DNA of 49,114 nt from Lachnospiraceae bacterium (GTDB taxonomy: Bacteria; Bacillota; Clostridia; Lachnospirales; Lachnospiraceae), in the NCBI GenBank assembly GCA_017436305.1, contig JAFSDJ010000101.1, positions 1-49,114 on the forward strand. The letters are read 5' to 3'. The notes under the pieces are model-generated. The model did no database searches. It worked only from the letters and a program-made list of their open reading frames with translations, and was not told where the DNA came from. The position numbers and the translations under genes were made by a program. This document shows, piece after piece, positions 24,459 to 34,000 of this stretch. How positions within the stretch are numbered: position 1 is the first letter of the stretch; each line of letters opens with the position of its first letter.

Positions 24459-25352
24459 TTAAAAGTATCCCTCGCGTTTTCTTTTTTCCATGCTGGCAGA
24501 ACCGCCGTCAGAATCAATAACCCGGCTTGTACGTTCAGACTCTACTGCGGCTAATGTTTCATCAATAATCTCATCTAAGGTTGTAGCAGTAGACTCTACA
24601 CCCCCTGTCAGAGGATAACAGCCTAAGGTTCGAAACCGCACCATTTTATTTTCTACCACTTCACCCGGCAAAAGATTTAATCTTTCATCGTCCACCATAA
24701 TCAGATTGCCGCCGCGGTTTATTACCGGTCTTTCCTTTGCAAAGTACAATGACACAATAGGGATATTTTCCTGCTTAATATATTGCCAAATATCCTTTTC
24801 GGTCCAGTTAGACAATGGAAATACCCGGATACTTTCTCCTTTGTTAATTTTGGTATTAAAAAGCTTCCACATTTCCGGACGCTGATTTTTCGGGTCCCAT
24901 GCGTGGGATGCATTTCTAAAAGAAAAGATTCTTTCCTTAGCTCTGGATTTCTCTTCGTCTCTTCTTCCACCGCCAAAAGCTGCGGTAAAACCATATTTAT
25001 CCAGTGCCTGCTTTAATGCCTGTGTTTTCATAATATCCGTATAGGCTGAGCCATGGTCGAAGGGATTAATTCCCTGATTAACACCGTCTTCATTTATATA
25101 TTCTAGCATTTCAATCTGCAAATCCTGTGCCATCTTATCCCGAAATTCAATCATTTCCTTAAACTTCCATGTGGTGTTCACATGAAGAAATGGAAATGGT
25201 GGTTTCTCCGGGTAAAATGCTTTTAATGCAAGATGCAGCATTACAGAAGAATCTTTCCCGATAGAATACAACATTACCGGTTTTTCACACTCTGCCGCCA
25301 CTTCCCGCATAATATATATGGCTTCTGCTTCAAGTTCATCCAAATGAGTCAT
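24459..25352 (-). CDS. cysD: sulfate adenylyltransferase small subunit (CysD)
   Basis: A 297-aa ATP-pyrophosphatase (PP-loop) subunit that adenylates sulfate to APS, driven by the CysN GTPase. The PP-loop is [18 protein letters not shown]. Further landmarks are [51 protein letters not shown] and the C-terminal [16 protein letters not shown]. The length matches CysD/NodP. The start is ATG 25352 (MTHLDELE), with TTAGGAG 8 nt upstream; an ATG 18 nt earlier overlaps that SD and is unlikely. It follows the sensor kinase, separated only by an intrinsic-terminator-like hairpin. Confidence 0.96.
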   Translation of the reverse strand: MTHLDELEAEAIYIMREVAAECEKPVMLYSIGKDSSVMLHLALKAFYPEKPPFPFLHVNTTWKFKEMIEFRDKMAQDLQIEMLEYINEDGVNQGINPFDHGSAYTDIMKTQALKQALDKYGFTAAFGGGRRDEEKSRAKERIFSFRNASHAWDPKNQRPEMWKLFNTKINKGESIRVFPLSNWTEKDIWQYIKQENIPIVSLYFAKERPVINRGGNLIMVDDERLNLLPGEVVENKMVRFRTLGCYPLTGGVESTATTLDEIIDETLAAVESERTSRVIDSDGGSASMEKRKREGYF

Positions 25353-25371
25353 ATGTTTTTCTCCTAACATT

Positions 25372-25419
25372 AAAAAAAGACTTTAACGTTTATTATCCTA
25401 AACAATAAACATTAAAGTC
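25372..25419 (-). terminator. terminator/attenuator between sensor kinase and cysD
   Basis: On the minus strand a 16-bp stem (GACTTTAATGTTTATT with its near-complement, one G-U pair; 25379-25419, 9-nt loop) is followed at once by seven Ts (25372-25378) and then, a few bases on, by the cysD SD. No promoter fits between the T-run and cysD. A weak promoter (CTGACT, 18 nt, GATAAT) is embedded in the first arm and loop. Confidence 0.8.
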
Positions 25420-25436
25420 AGATTAAAAAATACTAA

Positions 25437-26759
25437 CTAAGATGGTAAAAGCAGTGTAAACATACTCCCCTTACCTACTTCACTGGAAACAGTAATAGTT
25501 CCCCCGTGTTTTTGTGCTATTTTCATGGAAAGTGGCAGACCTAAACCAAATCCTTCAATATTTCTGGATTTGTCACACTTATAGAATCGCTGGAAAATAT
25601 GCTCTAACTCTTCTTCCTCAATACCGATTCCATAATCTCTTACTGACACAAATACCTGATCCTCTTTTATTCCTGTCTCTACTTCAACGATGCCCTTATC
25701 ATGGCTGAACTTCACCGCATTACTAATCAGGTTTTGAATTACGATAGAAATCAGACTGATATCTCCGGTTGTGAAGACTTCTTCTAAATTTGTGACTATG
25801 GTTACTTTCTTCCCTACCTTCTCTTGCTGATCTTCGCAAATGGACCGGACAATCTCCCCAAGGTCCAGATTTTCCTTCTGTACCTGCATTGTTCCCTGAT
25901 CTAATCGGGAAAAATTTAAAAGTTGAGTAATGATTGTGCTGATTTTCTTAGACTGACGATAAATCACATCCAGAGCCTCTTTATACTCTTCCTCTGTATT
26001 AATTTGTTCTTTTGCATATTGACACTGTGCCATTACTACTGCCACAGGGGTTCTAAGCTCATGTGCAACATCTGAGGTAAACTGCTCCTGTTGCCTGAAG
26101 TTTTGCTCTATTCGGTCTAACATACGGTTATTTGCTTCCGCTAAAACGGCAATTTCAGAAAACCTATTATCCGGTTCCATTCGTTTGGACATATCTAAAT
26201 CGGAACCAATGCTTTCTGCAGTTTTTCGCATACTTTTCAGCTCAACTGAAATTCGTTTTGCTAAAAAAATCTCACAAAGTAAAATCCCGCAAAATACACC
26301 TATAATACTTAAATAAGATACCATTTCAATTGTCCGGTAGCTACTGTAGGCATCTGCCCGATTTACAATTCCACGGAGTATAATCCCTCCGGTAGTACTC
26401 TTTCCCACACGCACATCCCGCACATAATATTTTTCTCCATCACACACCACACTTCTACTAATATTGGTCATAATATGTGTATTGGCCAGACCCTTTGCAG
26501 GATAATTTCCCTCAAGAACTTTGCCATTCCTTTTTAAAAGAAGAAAGTACACACTATCACTCTTATATGTAAAATCATCCAAAATTTCTAATTGCCCATT
26601 CTGTACATTTACATATTTGGAATTTGTAGCTATGGCTTTTGTAAGTTCCTGCTTTATATCATATTCCACTGCCGCATTGGATAAAATACGGATTAAAACC
26701 AGCATAATAATCGTCATTACAATCATTGCCACAGATGGAAGAATTGCAACATAGCGCAT
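25437..26759 (-). CDS. membrane sensor histidine kinase
   Basis: A 440-aa class I histidine kinase. TM1 is residues 4-26, an extracytoplasmic sensor of about 115 residues follows, TM2 is about 146-168, then a HAMP-like linker. The HisKA box is FTSDVAHELRTPVAVV (His about 233). The ATPase lobe has NLISNAVKFS (N box), VRDYGIGIEEEELEHIFQRF (G1/F boxes) and GFGLGLPLSMKIAQKHGG (G2). The sensor domain shows no recognised family. It is paired with the OmpR-type regulator 14 nt upstream and sits inside the sulfotransferase/PAPS locus, so it may sense sulfate, an envelope state or a host signal (inference). Confidence 0.93.
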   Translation of the reverse strand: MRYVAILPSVAMIVMTIIMLVLIRILSNAAVEYDIKQELTKAIATNSKYVNVQNGQLEILDDFTYKSDSVYFLLLKRNGKVLEGNYPAKGLANTHIMTNISRSVVCDGEKYYVRDVRVGKSTTGGIILRGIVNRADAYSSYRTIEMVSYLSIIGVFCGILLCEIFLAKRISVELKSMRKTAESIGSDLDMSKRMEPDNRFSEIAVLAEANNRMLDRIEQNFRQQEQFTSDVAHELRTPVAVVMAQCQYAKEQINTEEEYKEALDVIYRQSKKISTIITQLLNFSRLDQGTMQVQKENLDLGEIVRSICEDQQEKVGKKVTIVTNLEEVFTTGDISLISIVIQNLISNAVKFSHDKGIVEVETGIKEDQVFVSVRDYGIGIEEEELEHIFQRFYKCDKSRNIEGFGLGLPLSMKIAQKHGGTITVSSEVGKGSMFTLLLPS

Positions 26760-26773
26760 AATGGATATTTGTT

Positions 26774-27448
26774 TTACTCGGTTCCTTTTAATATATATCC
26801 CACCCCTCTGATTGTCTGAATCATTTTAAACTCAAAGTCCTCATCTATTTTTTTCCTCAGATAACGAATATAAACATCTACCAGATTAGATGTGCCATCA
26901 CGGTTTAAATCCCAGATGTTCTCTTCTATTTGTTCTCTGGTAACTACAATATTCTGATTCCTTATGAGATATAATAACACAGAATATTCCTTTGGGGAAA
27001 GTTCAATTATTTTTCCTGCCCTTGTAACAGAACAAAGATTGCAGTCCACAACTAAATCACCGCAAGTATACACATTCTCGTGCACATCCGCTTTTTTTCT
27101 TGTAATCATACGCACTCTGGCTAGGAGTTCCTTAAAATCAAAGGGTTTTACTACATAATCATCGGCACCTGAATCCAGGCCCCGTACTATATCATTTACA
27201 TCACTTTTTGCAGTCAGAAATAAAATTGGTGTGGAAATTCCTTTGTTTCGAACCTTTTTAAGCACTGTAAATCCATCCATTTTGGGAAGCATAATGTCTA
27301 GTATAACGCCATCATATTCTGCCATACACAGATAATCGTAGGCACTTTCTCCATCATAGCAGCTATCCACAATATATCCTTCTGACTGCAGCGCTTTTAC
27401 TATAATGCGATTCATATCTTTCTCATCTTCTACTACAAGTATCCGCAT
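26774..27448 (-). CDS. OmpR/PhoB-family response regulator
   Basis: A 224-aa regulator. The receiver domain has the acidic pair VEDEKD, phospho-acceptor Asp51 in GVILDIMLPKMDGF, and LFLTAKSD and DYVVKPFDFKELL with the conserved Lys. The C-terminal winged helix has LSPKEYSVLLYLIRNQNIVV, TSNLVDVYIRYLRKKID and TIRGVGYIL. AGGAGG lies 5 nt before the ATG at 27448. The 63-bp gap to the sulfotransferase holds repeated GGTAACAG/GTTAC words (27460-27506), which may be its own binding sites. It is encoded directly before its kinase. Confidence 0.95.
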   Translation of the reverse strand: MRILVVEDEKDMNRIIVKALQSEGYIVDSCYDGESAYDYLCMAEYDGVILDIMLPKMDGFTVLKKVRNKGISTPILFLTAKSDVNDIVRGLDSGADDYVVKPFDFKELLARVRMITRKKADVHENVYTCGDLVVDCNLCSVTRAGKIIELSPKEYSVLLYLIRNQNIVVTREQIEENIWDLNRDGTSNLVDVYIRYLRKKIDEDFEFKMIQTIRGVGYILKGTE

Positions 27449-27459
27449 AATTGCCTCCT

Positions 27460-27506
27460 GTTACCTACCCACACGTTACTGTTACCTTCATCCCCTGTAA
27501 CGTATA
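27460..27506. repeat. GTAAC-rich repeat cluster upstream of the response regulator
   Basis: The minus strand reads GTTACAG, then AAGGTAACAGTAAC, then TAGGTAACAGGAGG within 47 bp, so the word GGTAACAG occurs twice about 18 nt apart with further GTAAC copies. The last copy merges into the SD of the response regulator. It could be related to the dispersed GTTACTGTT elements elsewhere in the window, or be direct-repeat binding sites of the regulator. Confidence 0.4.
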
Positions 27507-27512
27507 CATATT

Positions 27513-28658
27513 CTATTTCCGGCGAAATTTATTTAATATATTTTTACAAGATGCCGTTATAGAACGTTGCTCTTTTTGCAAAGTTTCAAATTCTTTTCTT
27601 AGCTTTTTATTTTCTTCCTTTAATTGGGTTATTTCATCCAATAAATACACATTGCTCATTCCGATAAAGCGCACTACATCCTCTAGCATATAAGGGTTGT
27701 CCGGTGTCCATTTTGGTAAATCCTTTACGGTGTTATCGAATAGTTCTTCTTCTCCAAAATATTCTATGGCAATTTTTTTATTTCCCTCTTCATATTTTGA
27801 AAGTAGCTCCAATGTTTCTTCTTTGGAAAGTGTGTCACATGGATATTTTTCTTTGGAAACTTCTGAACAATCCTTTAGCACATCCCTGAAAAAATTCTGG
27901 GTTTTTAAGTCCCTTGCTTTTGGAAGTGTATTTATAATACGTTTTATTTCAGTAGGATTTCCTGGTGCCAGCCCGGTATTACGGTCTTCCTTACCAACTT
28001 CATATTTATCTTCCCATTCTAAGCCAATGGCCTGTAAGAAATCTGTATATATATTGCCACCTATAAAGTTTTCTTTATCAAAGCGTCTGACAATAAGATT
28101 CTCTTTTCCTAGTATGGAAGCAAGCCTGTCAATTTTGTCCCCATAATTTAGCCTTGCCTCTAAATTCCTGTCTTTTATATAATCCTCAAATCTTCTGTCC
28201 GTATTTCCCGGCGGGCTTTTTATACTCTGGTTCCAGATAGAGCAAATCATTTTATCCTGTCTTCTAAGATAAACAATGGCTTTTATGGTAAAGTCGCCTT
28301 TTTTACTCTCTTCTTTTAATTTGTCCCATAAATCCTTGCTTTCTATATCCATGGCACGCCAGATAGATTCGTCTGACAAAATAACATTATCATACTTTGC
28401 AAACTGTTCCTGTACTTTTTCCATGCCTTCATTAAAAAGCTGTGCTTCCCTTTCAAGACATCTTTCGCCATTTTCATCCTTAATAACACCTACCAGAAAA
28501 TGTCCATTTCTGGCTTTGGCAACTACCGGATATTTATAGAAGCTGGGCGGATAACAGTATCCCCTCTCATTCAGCAAAGATTCATTATCCATACAGAACC
28601 GCTGAATAGATGTAGTTCCTGTTTTGGGCGTACCGATGTGTACGTATAAAGTTTTCAT
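27513..28658 (-). CDS. PAPS-dependent sulfotransferase-like protein
   Basis: A 381-aa protein. The N-terminus LYVHIGTPKTGTTSIQRFC is the 5'-phosphosulfate-binding loop of sulfotransferases. A second segment, AIVYLRRQDKMICSIWNQSI, fits the 3'-phosphate-binding strand-helix (Arg and Ser). LEWEDKYEVGKEDRNTGLAP lies in the C-terminal half. The last ~35 residues are a Lys/Glu coiled coil (EITQLKEENKKLRKEFETL) ending in basic residues. No signal peptide is seen, so it acts in the cytosol on an unknown acceptor. The start ATG 28658 is preferred (GAAAGAG 8 nt upstream) over GTG 28667. It has its own promoter and leads the locus that makes PAPS, its expected donor. Confidence 0.85.
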   Translation of the reverse strand: MKTLYVHIGTPKTGTTSIQRFCMDNESLLNERGYCYPPSFYKYPVVAKARNGHFLVGVIKDENGERCLEREAQLFNEGMEKVQEQFAKYDNVILSDESIWRAMDIESKDLWDKLKEESKKGDFTIKAIVYLRRQDKMICSIWNQSIKSPPGNTDRRFEDYIKDRNLEARLNYGDKIDRLASILGKENLIVRRFDKENFIGGNIYTDFLQAIGLEWEDKYEVGKEDRNTGLAPGNPTEIKRIINTLPKARDLKTQNFFRDVLKDCSEVSKEKYPCDTLSKEETLELLSKYEEGNKKIAIEYFGEEELFDNTVKDLPKWTPDNPYMLEDVVRFIGMSNVYLLDEITQLKEENKKLRKEFETLQKEQRSITASCKNILNKFRRK

Positions 28659-28704
28659 ATTGTTCACTCTTTCTACTTTATATTTTGTCTTTTGCGCACT
28701 ATAT

Positions 28705-28733
28705 TATATAATACGTCCCCAAAATTAAAGCAA
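28705..28733 (-). promoter_or_regulatory. promoter of the sulfotransferase gene
   Basis: Minus strand: TTGCTT (28728-28733), 17-nt spacer, TATATA (28705-28710; an overlapping TATAAT lies two bases further on). The leader is about 40 nt. This would start the sulfotransferase/two-component transcript. Confidence 0.5.
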
Positions 28734-28747
28734 CATTAAAAGTAGCA

Positions 28748-29020
28748 TTATATTAAAACAAGTGCAAAAAGAGCCATGACACCCGGAATTCCTAATACTG
28801 CACTTGTCAATATAGTAAGGGGATTTATTCCTACACTCTGAGCGATTCCATAAGAAAAAAGCAGTTGATTTACCCCGTAGATTGTAACTGTTCCCACAAT
28901 TCCTCTCATAATAAATCCCATAATAATTTCCAATTTATTTTTAAAGAAAAGAATTCCCAGCACCAAAATACATATTAAAATAATAAAGCAGCCACCCCAT
29001 ATTTCGTCTATTTTTATCAT
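28748..29020 (-). CDS. bofA: BofA-family sigma-K processing inhibitor-like protein
   Basis: A 90-aa membrane protein with three hydrophobic segments. The C-terminal signature matches BofA: GVNQLLFSYGIAQSVGINP, then TILTSAVLGIPGVMALFAL. In Bacillus, BofA holds the SpoIVFB protease inactive in the forespore membrane until sigma-K is needed, so its presence fits a spore-former or a recent descendant. The SD is weak (AAAGACGG). It is divergent from the YaaL-like gene; a bofA-yaaL association is also known in Bacillus, which supports both calls. Some clostridia carry BofA without the rest of the checkpoint, so the role here is not certain. Confidence 0.85.
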   Translation of the reverse strand: MIKIDEIWGGCFIILICILVLGILFFKNKLEIIMGFIMRGIVGTVTIYGVNQLLFSYGIAQSVGINPLTILTSAVLGIPGVMALFALVLI

Positions 29021-29125
29021 ATATGAGCCGTCTTTCTGATTTTTTAACCAGTATATGGTTCCATCAAAATATTTATGAATATTTTTTACAGAAATGACTA
29101 TACTTACTAAAAAAGAGAGTTTCAG

Positions 29126-29141
29126 GAAATTAATTAATTTC
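29126..29141 (+). repeat. 16-bp perfect palindrome in yaaL leader
   Basis: GAAATTAATTAATTTC is fully self-complementary and sits 20 nt before the yaaL-like start codon, ending just upstream of its SD. It may be an operator or only a consequence of AT richness. Confidence 0.35.
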
Positions 29142-29161
29142 TGGATGGAAAGGTAGTTTGT

Positions 29162-29413
29162 ATGAAAAAAAATAAAGAACGTTTACAGCTCTTAGATGAT
29201 ATAGATAAGACGAAATTCGCTTTAGAATGTGCTTACTCCAACTTTGATAATGTTACTGAGCCGGATTTAATTGACTGTTATATTTACGAGGTAAATTCCG
29301 GTTTAAAACGATATAAATACTTATTGGAACAGGCAGCAAAATTAAATTTGCTGCCTGAAGAATCAAACCAAAAATCCTCTATTTTCACCGACCTGATCCA
29401 GGTTTTCCACTAA
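29162..29413 (+). CDS. yaaL: YaaL-like DUF2508 family protein
   Basis: An 83-aa, all-helical, cytosolic protein and one of the few plus-strand genes. It matches DUF2508 by LLDDIDKTKFALECAYSNFD, a short linker, then LIDCYIYEVNSGLKRYKYLL. Its function is unknown; in Bacillus yaaL lies beside bofA, as here. GGAAAGG lies 8 nt before the ATG. The 3' end overlaps the convergent fliS gene by 51 bp, so the last 16 codons (QKSSIFTDLIQVFH and nearby) are antisense to the fliS C-terminus. Confidence 0.85.
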   Translation: MKKNKERLQLLDDIDKTKFALECAYSNFDNVTEPDLIDCYIYEVNSGLKRYKYLLEQAAKLNLLPEESNQKSSIFTDLIQVFH

Positions 29414-29839
29414 ATCACTTTTTCCGTAGGTTAACCCTGCATAAATGCTCTGGGAATTTGTCATAACAGCCGGGGATGTGTCCTGACTGCTGATTTCTTT
29501 GTATGCTTCCCATAACTCTGTCATAACCTTTATGGTGTTATCCAAATGCTCTGTTTTTCCATGCAAATCTGCCTCTACCAACTCTTTGTTTACATATATG
29601 TAAAGCTGTTTTAGCTCTTGTGCCGGCGAATAATCAAAGTTTAAGGAGTTCATTAGCTCTTTTACACAGCCTCTGGCATGGGATAGTGCATCCTTAAAGG
29701 CTGGTTTATTCCCTGTTTGTAAAGCATCTTTTGCTTCTTGCACGTATTGTAAATACATTTCATATAAAATCACTACCAGTTCTGTTTTATTGGCACTGGT
29801 AATTCGAAGCTTATATTGCTGTTTTAACTCATTGTTCAT
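29363..29839 (-). CDS. fliS: FliS-family flagellin chaperone
   Basis: A 158-aa helical chaperone that binds the C-terminal end of flagellin in the cytosol and keeps it unassembled until export. Landmarks are LVVILYEMYLQYVQEAKDAL, HARGCVKELMNSLNFDY and QLYIYVNKELVEADLHGKTE. The last ~30 residues (SQSIYAGLTYGKSDLVENL) extend past the usual core. CGGAGG lies 6 nt before the ATG. It sits 95 nt after the flagellin gene, its client, on the same strand. The 3' end overlaps the convergent yaaL-like gene. Confidence 0.93.
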   Translation of the reverse strand: MNNELKQQYKLRITSANKTELVVILYEMYLQYVQEAKDALQTGNKPAFKDALSHARGCVKELMNSLNFDYSPAQELKQLYIYVNKELVEADLHGKTEHLDNTIKVMTELWEAYKEISSQDTSPAVMTNSQSIYAGLTYGKSDLVENLDQVGENRGFLV

Positions 29840-29934
29840 CCTACACCTCCGGTACTTACCGAATATTCATTACGCATCCGGTTAGTCTCATATGTCACAA
29901 TAAATTTCTACTGTTTTTGACAACCTTTCAGTAA

Positions 29935-31062
29935 CTATTGTAACAATTGTAAGATTTGTTGAGGTCTTTCGTTAGCCTGCGCTAACATAGAAGTTCCTGC
30001 CTGAGTTAATACCTGAAGCTTTGTATACTCTGTCATTTCAGTTGCCATATCCACATCCATAATACGGGAATATGCGGAAGTGATACTTTCACTGGTTGTA
30101 TCTAAATTGGTTTCTGTATGCTCTAACCGGTTCTGATAAGCTCCCAATCTGGAACGAACAGAAGAAATGTAAGCGATAGCTTCTGCTACCTGGGAAATAC
30201 CATTTTGTCCTCCTTCTATTGTGGAAACATCAAGTTTATCAATGCCCATATTAACAAGAGAAATGGTTGGAATTCTAATTGGAAGCACCTGTCCTTCGTT
30301 TGCACCAATCTGGAAACGCATTGCTCCAATGCCTGTTAAATCCAAAGTCATTTCAGTTCCTGCTCCTGTAAAAGTATCCTGATCAATGGAAATCTTTACT
30401 TCATTCTCACTGGCATCAATAATAGTAATCGTATTTCCTCTTACCTTAGTAACGCATCCGGAATCAAATCGTAATGTTTCTTCGCCGGCTACAGATGTTC
30501 CAAAATCAACAGTTGTAGCCTCTGTTAAATTGCCATCAGCATCATAAACAGGATTAACAGTTAACAAATACTTACCAATCTTCATATCATCTGAGTAATA
30601 TTCCACTTTAGCTCCCGGCTCAGTTGTATATCCCCTTAAATCAAACTGTCCATTTAACAGCTTTTGTCCATTGAAATCAGTAGTTTCTGCAACCCTTTGA
30701 ACTTCTCCTTTTAACTGACTAATTTCTTCCTGAACAAGTGCTCTGTCATCATCTGTTAAAGAACCATTTGCTGCTTTTACAGACAGTTCATTCATTCTTT
30801 GAAGCATTTCCTGAATTTCAGATAAAGCACCTTCTGCTGTCTGTATAACAGAAATACCGTCTGTGGCATTTTGATTTGCTTTGTCTAAAGATTTTAACTG
30901 GGCATTCATTCTTTTTGCAATTGCCAGTCCTGACGGGTTATCCTTTGCCTCATTAATTTTGTATCCTGAAGACAGACGTCTGCTTGATACAGATAATTTA
31001 TTTTCACTTTTACTAAGTGCATTATTGGCAATAATTGCCTGTATGTTATAATTAACTCTCAT
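29935..31062 (-). CDS. fliC: flagellin
   Basis: A 375-aa flagellar filament subunit. The N-terminal D0/D1 region is canonical (VNYNIQAIIANNALSKSENK, RRLSSGYKINEAKDNPSGLA). The C-terminal D1/D0 is ASTEATET-free but typical (SAYSRIMDVDMATEMTEYTK, QAGTSMLAQANERPQQILQ). The middle (about 150-290) is a variable surface domain of beta strands. The TLR5-contact stretch reads LQRMNELSVKAANG, keeping the LQR and EL residues. AAAGGATGG lies 7 nt before the ATG. It lies 15 nt after the 1028-aa DUF6240-like gene, so the two are almost certainly co-transcribed. Confidence 0.97.
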   Translation of the reverse strand: MRVNYNIQAIIANNALSKSENKLSVSSRRLSSGYKINEAKDNPSGLAIAKRMNAQLKSLDKANQNATDGISVIQTAEGALSEIQEMLQRMNELSVKAANGSLTDDDRALVQEEISQLKGEVQRVAETTDFNGQKLLNGQFDLRGYTTEPGAKVEYYSDDMKIGKYLLTVNPVYDADGNLTEATTVDFGTSVAGEETLRFDSGCVTKVRGNTITIIDASENEVKISIDQDTFTGAGTEMTLDLTGIGAMRFQIGANEGQVLPIRIPTISLVNMGIDKLDVSTIEGGQNGISQVAEAIAYISSVRSRLGAYQNRLEHTETNLDTTSESITSAYSRIMDVDMATEMTEYTKLQVLTQAGTSMLAQANERPQQILQLLQ

Positions 31063-31077
31063 AAAAACACCATCCTT

Positions 31078-34000
31078 TTATTCTTCAATAAAGCTTATAA
31101 ATGCTTTGGCAATGTGATACAGCTCTTTTGTGGAAATGCCCGTATCCGGCTCTTTTTTATGTCCAAATCCTTCCATATCCATTTTTTTACTTTGAATTAG
31201 CTGGATTTTTACTGCTTTTTTTGTTTCTGCCTGAATTTTCTCGCAAAGTACAGATTCCTTATCTTTTAAAAGCTCCATGCCTTCCTTCATACCACATCCT
31301 ACATAGCCGGAAATCATATCTCCCTCAGCCTCAAAGAAGGCTGCTACTTTGCCATAAACCTCTGTTTCCAGGGAAGCGGTAACTTTGCCTTTTTCCTGTT
31401 TATTTCTAAGGATTTTAATATGGACGGAAGTAATATCATCTCCTATTTTAACAGGAACTTCATAGTTTTCTTCCTTTGCCATATTTTCAAGGAATTTCAG
31501 CTGTTTTGAGAAAATTGCCATACTCTTTACGTCTATGGCAGTTGCACCTTCTTCAAAGGAGCTTTCTTCTAATATATCTTTTGCAGTTTGTATAAACTCA
31601 CCATAGGCTTTTCCCATTGACTCTTTATCTGTCATAGATTCTTTAATCTGTTCCATATTTTCATCAAGTCGGGCAGCAAAAGTCTTTTCGCTGGTAGTTG
31701 CCCGGTTGGTGGCTCTGTCATTTTTTCTGCCATAGGAAGCAATCTGTTTAAATGTAGCCCCTCTGTAATTCATAAGATAATCGGCTGCCATCAGGTTATC
31801 CGGGGAAATCCGGGAACCGTACTCTAACAAGGTTTCCATTACATTATCATCCACCTTGCTAATTCCTCGCATATCGTTAACCTGGTCTTTTAAATATTCT
31901 TTTTCCAGCTGCTCATCCACTGCCTGCTCAGTTAACAGTTCATCTAACTGTTGTAAAGTAGCATCTCCGGTAATATCAGCTATGGTAAACTTTTCCGGTG
32001 AAAGATTCTCAAATACGTGATCCGTTTTTCTTTTGTAGTATCTCTCAATCTGAGCTGAAATGGATGTGCCGTTTTCGCTTATCTGGGAAATTGCCCCAAA
32101 ATCATCATCCACCTGAGCCTGAAAGCTTCCACGTTTTAAAGTTCTTACCTCACCAAGCAGATTAGCTAAAGACAACTCTCTTCCGGTCTGTAAAAGACTT
32201 CCAATAGCGGCACCGTCACCTTTTTCAATCTGTCTGAATAATCGGTAAATTCCTATGTACGCATCTCTTTCTTCTTTTGTAATACTGTCACTTTTCTCCA
32301 GTTTATATAGATATTTGCTGTATTTCTCTGTTTCCGTAGCATTGTCGGATTCTCTGTTTTTTAAATAATCATATAAATCCTCTATATTCATATTTAAAGG
32401 ATTCACATCTTCTCTAATCATATCAAGCACAGCAGATGGCGACATTTTCTCAATGACTCTGGTTAGTGCATCATTGGCGGTTTTTACAGATTTTATATTT
32501 TCTTCTGTAATTTCCATCTGATTATAACCTAAAATACGAACTGCTTTTGCATTTTCATCATTGTACTCTATTCCTAAATCGTCTAAAAGTACTTTAATTT
32601 TTCCGAACGCTTTTTTTATGGAATCTCCCAAATCCTGTCTTGGTCCGGTCATTAATGCTTCATAACTTTGTCCCGCTGCCTCGTAGGCACTTTTTAACAC
32701 AGTACCCTGGGTATGTACATAATTCAAAGTAAATACAGAACGGGTAAATGCTACCTTGCCAACAATAGTTGCCGGCATATTGCTAATTTCCGAAACCTTT
32801 TCTGTAACTTCTGTATATAAAGCTGCCTTTTCCTTTAAAGCAGTTTCTTCTAATTGTCCAAACATGGATTCCATCCGGGCCTGTTCCTGCTGTTTCAATT
32901 TATCTACAACCTGCTCAAGTTCTGCCGTTTCAATGGAAAATCCACTTTTTATTAATTTGTAATTGGCTTCTACCGTCATATGAAGACGAATTTCTTCTAA
33001 TTGTCTCTTAGCAGTTACTACTAAGGAGCTTTCTGTATTGGATTTTTCATAGCTATAGCTCTCTGCCATAACAGATAAAGAAAGCTCAATTCTTGCCTTG
33101 TCTAAGTTTTTAATGGTAAAGGTTTTTCCTTCTTCAAAAACCTTCTGAATTGCCTCATCTGTAATGCTTTTTACTGCTTCTTTAACAGAAACAGCTTCTT
33201 TTATAGCACTTTCTTTGTTTGATAAGAATGCCTCTTTTGCAGGCTTTCCTTCAGATAATGCGGCTGCAATGGAATTAATTATTTCTTCCGGATCTTTTGG
33301 GAATGAGATTCCTTTTAATTCATTTAAAAGAAATAAATTATTTTTTGTTAAAGGAATACCTTTTTCCACAAGCCATTTTGCCTGATTCATAGTGTCTTTA
33401 TAAACAACTAATCCGGCATCTTCAATCACTTTTTCCATCTGGCTTTGCAATCTGTCAAAGTGGATATCATCTGCTTTTCTACCATAATAACCTGTTAAAT
33501 CATCTGCAAAATATCCGGTTCCCTGTATATCTCCATTTTTTGCTGCACTAAACTGAGCTCTATATATATTATCGATGGTAGGCTGTTTTTTATTGGTAAC
33601 CATATATTTTATGGCACCATCGCTTAATTCCCTGATTTCTCCTGCCTTTTCAAATTCTTTCATGGCTTCTGTTACGTTTTCTTTTGTAACAGGCACATTA
33701 TATTCTTTAAATTTGCGGGCAATGGAAACCGCATAGCCGGCATTCCGGGTAATTTTTTTAAGCTCTTCCACACTAATATCATCGGTATAGCCGGCAATTT
33801 CAATTCCTGCCTCTGCAAGCTTCGCTTTTATTTGATCAACAACAGTAACCACTTCTTCTACATCCATGCTTCCCGGATGGAAACCTTCTTCCTCCAGTCT
33901 GGCAAAGTCTTCTGTAGACATAGAATTAGACATTATGGCCATGTAGTTGCGTTTATTGGTAATATCCATGTTCGCAACTTCGCTCATAACATCTTCTGTG

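Noticed and set aside
29968-29986. TTAGC/GCTAA dyad like the DtxR operator
   Set aside because: It lies in flagellin codons (Leu-Ala-Gln-Ala-Asn region), where the protein sequence explains it.
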